The translations under genes were made by a program, and so were the position numbers. Source: Sulfurimonas autotrophica (GTDB lineage Bacteria > Campylobacterota > Campylobacteria > Campylobacterales > Sulfurimonadaceae). From it: 14,087 nucleotides of DNA. Position 1 is the first letter of the stretch. The number at the start of each line of letters is the position of its first letter. The notes beneath the pieces were generated by a model. The model was not told the origin of the DNA, searched no databases, and saw nothing but the letters and a program-made list of their open reading frames with translations. The stretch is from assembly GCA_015662405.1 (NCBI GenBank), contig DQUE01000117.1, positions 1-14,087 on the forward strand, written 5' to 3'. This document shows positions 1 through 6,044 of this stretch, piece after piece.

Positions 1-1005
1 CTCTTTGAACTTTTTGCTACAGATGAAGTCGTGATGATTGCCTCAAGTGGAACAGGAGCTATGGAAGCAACTGTTGTGAATCTTTGTAAAAACACGCTGT
101 TAAATGTCAATTCTGGAAAATTTGGTGAGCGTTTTGGCAAAATTGCAAGAGCACATGGACTCAAAAATGTTGAGATAAAAAATGAATGGGATACGCCTGT
201 AAGTGTTGAAGAGGTCGTTACTGCCATAGAGGCTAACAGTGATATCGATGCGATTGCTATTCAGATAAGTGAGAGTGCTGGTGGTCTTCGTCACCCTGTT
301 GAAGCGATTGCAGAGGCTGTGAAAAAAATCAATCCAGAGATTATGGTTATTGCAGATGGTATTACAGCAGTAGGTGTTGAGCAAATCGATGTAACAAACA
401 TTGACGCACTTATAGCAGGAAGTCAAAAAGCACTTATGTTGCCTCCCGGACTTGCAATTATTGGTCTCTCAAATGCAGCAGTAGAGAAGATAGGCGAGGG
501 TGTAGGGTATTATTTTAATCTTGCTTCTGAGATAAAAAAACAGCGTCAAAACACAACAGCATATACTGCGCCAACAACACTCATCATAGGGCTTTTAGAG
601 GTTTTGGAGACTATTGCAGGTCAGGGTGGACTTGATCTACTCTATTCTAACACAGCAAGACGTGCAAAGGCAACAAGAGCAGCATTAGAGGCGATTGGGT
701 TACATAGCTATCCTAAGGTACCTGCAAAAAGTATGACAACGATTGATGATAAAGATGCAGCAAAAATTCGCTCAGCTTTAAAAGAGGAGTATGGTGTCAA
801 TGTTGCTGGTGGACAGGATCATCTCAAAGGGAAGATTTTTCGTATCAACCAAATGGGCTTGATTGCACCGCATGAATCTATTTGGGTTGTCAATGCCATA
901 GAGCTTATTTTACACCGTCGTGGACGTTTTAAATATGCTGGAGTTGCTTCAAAAGTTTTTAATGAAGTCTATTTTGCAACAGCATTAGAGAAAAAAGAGA
1001 TATAA
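1..1005 (+). CDS. Class V PLP-dependent aminotransferase (serine/aspartate/alanine-glyoxylate type), 5' partial
   Basis: The reading frame is open from base 1, so the gene enters from the left edge. About 335 codons are present and roughly the first 50-60 residues of a ~380-residue family member are missing. The GTG at 31 is internal and is not the start. Seen: a small-residue PLP-phosphate-binding turn (SSGTGAMEA, about bases 46-72), an Asp in the IADGITAVG segment that would pair with the pyridine nitrogen, the Schiff-base lysine in GSQKA (codon 427-429) followed by LPPGL, and FRINQMG near the C-terminus, which fits the substrate-carboxylate Arg region. These are hallmarks of the alanine-glyoxylate / serine-pyruvate / archaeal-type aspartate aminotransferase group. 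The amino donor cannot be decided from sequence. The stop is followed one base later by the HisZ-like gene, so the two are probably co-transcribed. The fold is secure; the substrate is not. Confidence 0.9.
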   Translation, partial: LFELFATDEVVMIASSGTGAMEATVVNLCKNTLLNVNSGKFGERFGKIARAHGLKNVEIKNEWDTPVSVEEVVTAIEANSDIDAIAIQISESAGGLRHPVEAIAEAVKKINPEIMVIADGITAVGVEQIDVTNIDALIAGSQKALMLPPGLAIIGLSNAAVEKIGEGVGYYFNLASEIKKQRQNTTAYTAPTTLIIGLLEVLETIAGQGGLDLLYSNTARRAKATRAALEAIGLHSYPKVPAKSMTTIDDKDAAKIRSALKEEYGVNVAGGQDHLKGKIFRINQMGLIAPHESIWVVNAIELILHRRGRFKYAGVASKVFNEVYFATALEKKEI

Positions 1006-1006
1006 G

Positions 1007-1855
1007 ATGATACTTGAACATGAAATTCCAAATGGTTCAAAACTTTACTTTGGTAAATCTGCAAAACTAAAACGCCATATTGAAAATATTGCAAGTGAAA
1101 TACTCGATAGAAATGGATACGAAGAGATTGTAACGCCGATTTTTTCTTATCATCAACATAAAAGTATTGCAGATGAGAGAGAACTTATACGTATAAATGA
1201 TGAGAAAAATAACGCTTTGTCTCTGCGTGCTGATTCGACTATTGATGTTGTTCGTATTATCAAAAAAAGATTAGGAAGTAATACTAAACAAAAAAAATGG
1301 TTTTACATTCAACCTGTATTTACTTACCCTACAAGCGAGCAGTATCAAGTAGGTGTTGAGTTTATGGGAGAAACAAAGCTCTCTAGTGTTGCAGGTTTGG
1401 CTTTAGAAATTTTTGAGTGTTTACATGTAAAGCCTTTGATGCAGATTTCAAACATAAAAATACCTGAACTTTTGGTTGCAATGTTTGATGAGTTAGAAAT
1501 AGATGATTTTAGACATATCAATATAGATAAGTTTTTGCATCTTAAAGTTGAATGGCTCAGTGAACTTGTCTATTTGCAATATGTTGATCAGATAGATGAT
1601 ATTATAGACAAAGTGCCACAATCTATTAAAGTTGAACTGCAGAAAATGAAAGAGTTGTGTGCAGAGATTGCCTGTGATAATGCTGTTTTAGCACCAATGT
1701 ATTATGCGAAAATGCTCTATTATGATGAGCTCTTTTTTCGATGTATCGTAGGGAATGAAGTCTATGCCCGTGGTGGAAGATATAAAGATGCAGAGTTGAC
1801 ATCTGTAGGATTTGCAATTTATACAGATACTTTGTGTGAAGCTTTAGAACAATAG
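1007..1855 (+). CDS. hisZ: HisZ-like ATP phosphoribosyltransferase regulatory subunit (HisRS paralogue), short form
   Basis: This 282-residue protein has the class II aminoacyl-tRNA synthetase catalytic fold of histidyl-tRNA synthetase. Seen: an N-terminal helix and strand ending in EEIVTPIF, a motif-2-like LRADSTIDVVR with FYIQPVFTY, the Q-x-G-x-E-x-x-G histidine-pocket signature at Q114-G121, and a second histidine motif RGGRY at 255-259 followed by SVGFAIYTDTL. The RGLxYYTG segment of true HisRS is replaced by a divergent stretch, and there is no anticodon-binding domain. This fits HisZ, which with short-form HisG makes the first histidine-pathway enzyme and gives it histidine feedback. 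Typical HisZ is about 100 residues longer, so this is a compact version. It starts one base after the aminotransferase stop and lies 15 bases before purA, so the context is purine/amino-acid synthesis and not a his operon. Another class II paralogue function is possible. Confidence 0.75.
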   Translation: MILEHEIPNGSKLYFGKSAKLKRHIENIASEILDRNGYEEIVTPIFSYHQHKSIADERELIRINDEKNNALSLRADSTIDVVRIIKKRLGSNTKQKKWFYIQPVFTYPTSEQYQVGVEFMGETKLSSVAGLALEIFECLHVKPLMQISNIKIPELLVAMFDELEIDDFRHINIDKFLHLKVEWLSELVYLQYVDQIDDIIDKVPQSIKVELQKMKELCAEIACDNAVLAPMYYAKMLYYDELFFRCIVGNEVYARGGRYKDAELTSVGFAIYTDTLCEALEQ

Positions 1856-1870
1856 AGGAAAAGAGAGAAT

Positions 1871-3130
1871 ATGTATAAAAACAAAGCAGATGTAATTGTA
1901 GGGATACAATGGGGTGATGAGGGAAAAGGAAAAATAGTTGATAAATTAGCACTTGAGTATGATATGGTTTGTCGTTCGCAAGGTGGACATAACGCAGGAC
2001 ATACTATCTGGGTTGATGGTGTCAAATATGCCCTGCATCTCATTCCATCGGGTGTTTTAAATCCAAAAGCGATTAATGTTGTTGGTAACGGCGTTGTGCT
2101 TTCCCCCTCTTCTATTATTAAGGAGATGGAGCAGTTTGAAGGACTTGAGGGGCGTCTTTATATTTCAGACAAGGCTCACTTGAACCTTTCATATCATGCA
2201 GCTATTGATCAGGCAAAAGAGAAGCTCAAAGGTGATAAAGCAATTGGTACAACAGGAAAGGGAATCGGACCTGCTTACAGTGACAAGATAAACCGTATAG
2301 GGCATCGTGTTGGTGAGCTTTTAGATCCTGAGAAACTTTGTCAGAGTATTTTAGACTATTTTGCACTCAATAAGCCTATTTTTGATGTCATGGATTTACA
2401 TGCACCAAAAAAAGAGGAGCTTTTGGCAGAACTTACGCAATATAAAGAGAGACTTGCACCTTTTATTACCGATACAACACAGATGGTATGGCGTGCTTTA
2501 GATGATGAGAACAAACGTATTTTGCTTGAGGGTGCACAAGGTACTCTGCTTGATATTGACCATGGTACTTATCCTTATGTGACGTCATCTGCAACAGTTA
2601 GTGCAGGAGCATGTACTGGACTTGGAATTAATCCAAAAGATATTGGAAAAGTGACAGGAATTGTCAAAGCATACTGTACTCGGGTAGGTAATGGACCATT
2701 TCCAAGTGAAGATTTAGGCGAAGATGGAAAACGTCTTGGTGAACAGGGGCATGAGTTTGGAACAACTACTGGTAGAGCAAGACGCTGTGGCTGGTTTGAT
2801 GCAGTAGCAACACGCTATGCTAGTCGTTTAAATGGTTGTGATGAGTTAGCACTCATGAAACTTGATGTACTTGATGGTTTTGATGAGGTAAAAGTTTGTG
2901 TTGCCTATGAATACAAAGGTAAGATGATAGACTACGTGCCAGTTGATTTAGAGAATGTCAAGCCAATCTATAAAACATTCAAAGGCTGGGATAACTCTGT
3001 AGGTGTAAGAAGATTTGAAGAACTTCCTACTTCTGCACAAGATTATGTAAAACTGATTGAAGAGATAAGTAAAACAAAAGTCGGTATAATTTCTACATCA
3101 CCAGAGAGAGATGATACGATAATCCTCTAA
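1871..3130 (+). CDS. purA: Adenylosuccinate synthase
   Basis: This cytoplasmic enzyme converts IMP, aspartate and GTP to adenylosuccinate, the first committed step from IMP to AMP. At 419 residues it is full length for the family. Seen: the N-terminal GTP-binding and catalytic loop GIQWGDEGKGK with catalytic Asp16, GHNAGHT with catalytic His44, the TTGKGIGPAYSDK IMP-binding segment, a long middle region including EGAQGTLLDIDHGTYPYVTSS, and the aspartate-binding loop GTTTGRARRCGW at 297-308. The C-terminus carries STSPERDDTI, which fits the guanine-recognition region. The ATG at 1871 has a purine-rich AGGAAAAGAGAGA ribosome-binding region upstream. It sits 15 bases after the HisZ-like gene and 14 bases before the FliJ-like gene, so it is probably within one operon. 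Nothing looks altered. Confidence 0.98.
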   Translation: MYKNKADVIVGIQWGDEGKGKIVDKLALEYDMVCRSQGGHNAGHTIWVDGVKYALHLIPSGVLNPKAINVVGNGVVLSPSSIIKEMEQFEGLEGRLYISDKAHLNLSYHAAIDQAKEKLKGDKAIGTTGKGIGPAYSDKINRIGHRVGELLDPEKLCQSILDYFALNKPIFDVMDLHAPKKEELLAELTQYKERLAPFITDTTQMVWRALDDENKRILLEGAQGTLLDIDHGTYPYVTSSATVSAGACTGLGINPKDIGKVTGIVKAYCTRVGNGPFPSEDLGEDGKRLGEQGHEFGTTTGRARRCGWFDAVATRYASRLNGCDELALMKLDVLDGFDEVKVCVAYEYKGKMIDYVPVDLENVKPIYKTFKGWDNSVGVRRFEELPTSAQDYVKLIEEISKTKVGIISTSPERDDTIIL

Positions 3131-3144
3131 CAGGAGATGTAACA

Positions 3145-3573
3145 ATGAAAACACGGTTCACCTCTTTAGTACATGTAAAGAAAAATATGGTGCAAAAGAG
3201 TGAACGCATTGTACAGCAAGCTAATGAAAATTGTAAAAAGGCACAAGAGGCCTTAAGAGGCTCTCTATCAGATCTTCAAAACATCACTCTTGCCTCTCAT
3301 GGAAAAATAGCGCAACTTTTGGCAAATCGAACGCTTATAGAGGCACAAAGATCGATGATACAGCATAATAAAGATTGGTTGGAGTATGCAAATAGTGAAC
3401 TGAAAGCAGCAAAAGAACAGCTCAAAAAAGATATGATAGAGTATGAAAAATACAAATATCTAGAGTATGAAGAGATTCAAAAAGCACTCAAAAAAATGAA
3501 GATTCAAGAGAGCCGTGATTTAGATGAGGTTGCTTTAATGACACATACCAACAAAAACAAGGAATCTTCTTGA
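3145..3573 (+). CDS. FliJ-like coiled-coil protein, putative flagellar export chaperone
   Basis: This 142-residue cytoplasmic protein has no signal peptide and no membrane segment. It is rich in Lys, Glu and Gln and predicted almost wholly helical, with long heptad-like stretches at about 10-50 and 65-125. The N-terminal pattern (MKTRFTSLVHVKKN) and the length match FliJ-family proteins, which form an antiparallel coiled coil that links the FliI ATPase ring to the export gate. FliJ sequences are poorly conserved, so the call rests on shape, length and on the next gene also looking flagellar. An AGGAG at 3132-3136 sits 8 bases before the ATG. Its last codons overlap the next gene by four bases (shared TTGA), which suggests translational coupling. 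From memory the C. jejuni counterpart in the same position is Cj1497c. A generic coiled-coil scaffold is the alternative. Confidence 0.6.
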   Translation: MKTRFTSLVHVKKNMVQKSERIVQQANENCKKAQEALRGSLSDLQNITLASHGKIAQLLANRTLIEAQRSMIQHNKDWLEYANSELKAAKEQLKKDMIEYEKYKYLEYEEIQKALKKMKIQESRDLDEVALMTHTNKNKESS

Positions 3574-4079
3574 ACTATGTTTTACTAGTGACACTACTCT
3601 ATTCTACTCTTTTTTCTATGCAACATAGTGATAAAATTTTTGAATGTACAAAAATATTTAAAGAGAGAAAAAATGAACTTTTGGTTGAACTAGAACGTAT
3701 AGATGAACAAAAACAGGCACTGAGTGCACTAAAAACAGCCACAGAAGAGCTGTTAAAGAAAAAAGAAGAAAAACTGGCATTGAGAGAGGAAGCTCTCAAT
3801 GCCAAACTTGCAGAAGTAAGCCAAAAAGAGAAAAATATAGCAGCGATGCTTGAAAAAAATAAAAAAATTTTAGAAGAGTTGAAATCTATTAAAATGAGTA
3901 AAATATCGCAAACATTTGCAAAAATGAAAGCAGGTGCAGCAGCAAATGTGCTCTCTAGCATGGATGCCAAAGAAGCCGCATCAATTTTACAATCACTCAA
4001 ACCAAAAGTTGTGGGAAAAATATTAACAAAAATGGAACCGAAAAAAGCATCAGACTTAACACAACTATTAGCTAAATAG
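3570..4079 (+). CDS. Exported coiled-coil protein with MgtE_N/MotE-like C-terminal domain
   Basis: The start is TTG at 3570, overlapping the preceding stop, with AGGA about 7 bases upstream. It gives a hydrophobic N-terminus (NYVLLVTLLYSTLF) that reads as a signal peptide or anchor over residues 1-17. Residues about 25-110 are a charged coiled coil. Residues about 111-169 show repeated helices of the pattern M-x4-AA-x-VL-x2-M and A-x2-IL-x2-L, the MgtE N-terminal / MotE type fold that also resembles FliG helices. MotE in alpha-proteobacteria is a periplasmic partner of a stator-associated protein. The C. jejuni gene in this position, Cj1496c as I recall, encodes a periplasmic protein affecting host colonisation. 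A single Cys (C26) just after the hydrophobic segment could allow disulfide dimers; this is inference. Pairing with the FliJ-like gene favours a role in flagellar motor assembly or stator function. Confidence 0.7.
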   Translation: MNYVLLVTLLYSTLFSMQHSDKIFECTKIFKERKNELLVELERIDEQKQALSALKTATEELLKKKEEKLALREEALNAKLAEVSQKEKNIAAMLEKNKKILEELKSIKMSKISQTFAKMKAGAAANVLSSMDAKEAASILQSLKPKVVGKILTKMEPKKASDLTQLLAK

Positions 4080-4120
4080 TTGTAAAATATAAAAAATTAA
4101 TCAAGAAGCAGGTCAAACGC

Positions 4121-4672
4121 ATGAAAATATCACTCAAAACTACTCCTCACATAGCAAATAAAATCGCAATTGATTTAAACAAAAGTGGTGTTGTTACAAT
4201 GACAAAAGGGCTTGAAAGTGTTACTAAAGAGGCACAAAAAGTCTTAGAAGAGAATATAAAAAAAGAGATGGTTCTTGAAAAAAAAGTGAATGAGATATGT
4301 GAGGAGAATGAAGAGGAGATTGAATTTATGCTTGCAGATGAGAGGCAACTTTTTTTTATGATAAAAAAGAAATTAGCTCCTGAGTATGGAGTGATTTTAG
4401 ATTATGAAGAGCGCTACTCCGACATTTCTCATAAAATATTAGATGAATTATATGAAGAGGATTTGATTCACTTTGATGTAACGGAAAACCGCATAAAAAA
4501 TATTATTTACAATGCTATAACATCATTTATTGCAGATTCTTCAGAGATAGAAGATGCTGTAATGGAGAAAATACGCTCCTATAAAAGAAAATTTATTCCT
4601 GGAACAGATGAGTTTGAAATCTTATATGAAAAACTCTACAAAGAAGAGTTAACAAAAAGAGGAATGGAGTAG
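4121..4672 (+). CDS. DUF507 family protein
   Basis: This 183-residue soluble, acidic, helical protein has no signal peptide. The N-terminus (HIANKIAIDLNKSGVV) and the later YEERYSDISHKILDELYEEDLI segment match the DUF507 family, which is found in Campylobacterota, Aquificae and some Thermodesulfobacteria. The family often appears as one or two ~90-residue halves; here both halves lie in one chain. No biochemical role is known to me, and no catalytic residues are apparent. It lies 41 bases after the MotE-like gene. That gap is AT-rich and contains TATAAA (4088-4093), so a minor internal promoter is possible. The start ATG at 4121 has a weak AGG 8 bases upstream. It ends four bases before carA. 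The same neighbour relation (DUF507 then carA) is what I recall for C. jejuni Cj1495c-Cj1494c. Confidence 0.8.
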   Translation: MKISLKTTPHIANKIAIDLNKSGVVTMTKGLESVTKEAQKVLEENIKKEMVLEKKVNEICEENEEEIEFMLADERQLFFMIKKKLAPEYGVILDYEERYSDISHKILDELYEEDLIHFDVTENRIKNIIYNAITSFIADSSEIEDAVMEKIRSYKRKFIPGTDEFEILYEKLYKEELTKRGME

Positions 4673-4676
4673 CGTC

Positions 4677-5816
4677 ATGAGCAGTTCAATGAAAAAAGTC
4701 TGGATATATTTAGAAAATGGTACTTTTTTAGAGGCAAATAGCTTTGGTGCGGAGAAAACAGAAGTAGGTGAAATTGTTTTTAATACCTCTATGAGTGGTT
4801 ACCAAGAGATTATGAGTGATCCTTCATATGCTGGACAATTTGTTACATTTACTATGCCAGAAATCGGGAATGTTGGTGTAAATGAGCAGGATATGGAGAG
4901 TGCAAAAGCACATGCCAAAGGGATGATAGTAAGAAAATACCAAGCTCGCTATTCAAACTTTAGAGCTGAAAATTCATTGCACAACTTTTTAGTTGATAAT
5001 GATGTGATGGGAATTTGTGATATTGACACAAGATATGTAACAAAAATGCTCAGAAAAGAGGGCTCGATGATGATGGTTGCTTCAACACAAGTGAGTGATA
5101 AAAAAGAGTTACAAAAGATTTTAGAGAATTCTCCTCGTATTGAAGATATCAATTATATTGAGCAGGTAAGCACAAAAGAGCCATACCGACATACTTCAGG
5201 CACTTTTTCTTACAGAGAATTCAAATATAATACAGCGCCAAAAGCAGAGGCAAAAATTGTTGCAATAGATTTTGGTGTAAAAAGAAATATTTTAAATGAA
5301 TTAGTGAGTGCTGGTATAGAGGTAGAAGTTATTCCAAATGATTTTATTGCTGAAGATTTAATAGAAAAATATAATGCAAAGCTTATAGATGGCGTGTTTT
5401 TGTCAAATGGTCCAGGTGATCCGCTTGTACTAAAGAGAGAACAAGAAGAGATTAAAAAGCTTATAGAAGCTAAAGTGCCAATGTTTGGTATCTGCTTAGG
5501 GCATCAACTCCTCTCGATTGCACATGGATATGATACCTTTAAACTAAAATTTGGTCATCATGGTGGAAACCATCCTGTGAAAAACCAACAAACAGGTCTT
5601 ATAGAGATTACCGCACAAAACCATAACTATAATGTACCTGATAGTATCACGGCGATTGCATCTGTGACACATACAAATCTTTTTGATGGAACAATTGAAG
5701 GGTTGCGCTACAATGACACTCCTACCTTCTCTGTACAGCATCATCCTGAAGCGTCTCCTGGTCCAAAAGAGAGTAGCTATATATTTTCAGAATTTCTCTC
5801 TCTTATCAAGCGATAA
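4677..5816 (+). CDS. carA: Carbamoyl-phosphate synthase small (glutaminase) subunit
   Basis: CarA hydrolyses glutamine and passes ammonia to CarB to make carbamoyl phosphate for pyrimidines and arginine. The 379-residue length is normal. Seen: the CarA-specific N-terminal domain (EIVFNTSMSGYQEIMSDPSYAGQ), then a class I glutamine amidotransferase domain with the SNGPGDP turn, the nucleophile Cys273 in GICLGHQLL, and catalytic His356 and Glu358 in HHPEASPGP. Partner contacts are expected through the N-terminal domain. I chose the ATG at 4677 because GGAG at 4666-4669 sits 7 bases before it. An in-frame ATG at 4689 would give MKKVWIYLENG, closer to the usual N-terminus, but has a poorer ribosome-binding site. 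carB is not in this window. carA is the last gene of the first gene string. Confidence 0.97.
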   Translation: MSSSMKKVWIYLENGTFLEANSFGAEKTEVGEIVFNTSMSGYQEIMSDPSYAGQFVTFTMPEIGNVGVNEQDMESAKAHAKGMIVRKYQARYSNFRAENSLHNFLVDNDVMGICDIDTRYVTKMLRKEGSMMMVASTQVSDKKELQKILENSPRIEDINYIEQVSTKEPYRHTSGTFSYREFKYNTAPKAEAKIVAIDFGVKRNILNELVSAGIEVEVIPNDFIAEDLIEKYNAKLIDGVFLSNGPGDPLVLKREQEEIKKLIEAKVPMFGICLGHQLLSIAHGYDTFKLKFGHHGGNHPVKNQQTGLIEITAQNHNYNVPDSITAIASVTHTNLFDGTIEGLRYNDTPTFSVQHHPEASPGPKESSYIFSEFLSLIKR

Positions 5817-5841
5817 GGAAGAGAATATATAACTCTTTCCT
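5816..5841 (+). terminator. Weak imperfect hairpin after carA
   Basis: AGGAAGAG at 5816-5823 can pair with CTCTTTCCT at 5833-5841 with one bulged T and a 9-base AT-rich loop. It begins on the last base of the carA stop codon. The position suits a terminator between carA and the cco operon, but no U-run follows it, so an intrinsic terminator is not well supported. It could equally be a stability hairpin, or chance. Confidence 0.25.
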
Positions 5842-5921
5842 CTCTCATACTGCAAAAACTTTCAATTAACTTAAAAATAGCTAAATTTCCAAAAGTAAAC
5901 AAAAAGATAATAAATGTACAG

Positions 5922-5935
5922 ATTTTATGCAAAAT
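5922..5935. promoter_or_regulatory. Small dyad ATTTT-N4-AAAAT, possible regulator site
   Basis: A 5+4+5 base inverted repeat (ATTTT ATGC AAAAT) lies about 110 bases before ccoN and upstream of the possible promoter elements. The geometry resembles FNR/CRP-family sites (5-N4-5), but the half-sites are not TTGAT/ATCAA. In sequence this AT-rich such a dyad can arise by chance. No regulator can be named. Confidence 0.2.
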
Positions 5936-5979
5936 TAAGATTATTTAAACAAATCTATTGTTAATATACAAGAGTTGAT

Positions 5980-5995
5980 TGGTCTTTTAGGTGCA
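5980..5995 (+). promoter_or_regulatory. Possible sigma-54 -24/-12 element upstream of ccoN
   Basis: TGG at 5980-5982 and TGCA at 5992-5995 give the exact GG-N10-GC spacing of a sigma-54 promoter. The flanks match only partly: TGGTCT against TGGCAC, and GTGC against TTGC. If used, transcription would begin near 6006 and leave a leader of about 39 bases. Sigma-54 in this phylum is best known for flagellar genes, so use at ccoN would be unexpected and the match may be chance. Confidence 0.25.
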
Positions 5996-6031
5996 AAAAA
6001 ACATTTAAAAGGCTTAATTGCTTTGAATCTT

Positions 6032-6038
6032 AAGGAGG
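6032..6038 (+). promoter_or_regulatory. Strong Shine-Dalgarno of ccoN
   Basis: AAGGAGG lies six bases before the ATG at 6045. It is a full match to the anti-Shine-Dalgarno and stronger than any other ribosome-binding site in the window. It fixes the ccoN start and suggests high translation of the oxidase core subunit. Confidence 0.85.
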
Positions 6039-6044
6039 CTATAT

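Larger units (their letters stand above)
5842..6044 (+). promoter_or_regulatory. Intergenic promoter/leader region of the cco operon
   Basis: This is nearly all of the 228-base gap, the only long non-coding stretch in the window. It is very AT-rich and contains no ORF with a credible start. It must hold the main ccoN promoter if carA transcription stops. Candidate -10-like boxes are GATAAT at 5906-5911 and an extended TG-T-TAATAT at 5959-5967; neither has a good -35, which is normal for Campylobacterota sigma-70 promoters. A sigma-54-like element and a dyad are listed separately. The transcript start is not determined. Confidence 0.6.

Noticed and set aside
100..426. 108-codon antisense frame opposite the aminotransferase
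   Set aside because: The sense strand has clear family motifs; the antisense product is Cys/Asn/Thr-rich with no recognisable motif.
3599..4000. 133-codon antisense frame opposite the MotE-like gene
   Set aside because: The Ser/Phe-rich translation is the mirror of a Lys/Glu-rich coiled coil on the other strand; it is a composition artefact.
4689..5816. Alternative carA start at the second ATG (4689)
   Set aside because: It fits the usual N-terminus, but GGAG at 4666-4669 is placed properly only for 4677. The four-residue difference is not settled.
5995..6001. Run of seven A upstream of ccoN as a phase-variable tract
   Set aside because: It is too short for slippage switching and common in this AT-rich sequence; it is not in a coding frame.
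5982..6013. Possible leader hairpin (GTCTTTTA pairing with TAAAAGGC, 16-base loop)
   Set aside because: The stem is AT-rich with one G-T pair and a long loop; stability is poor and there is no riboswitch-like core.
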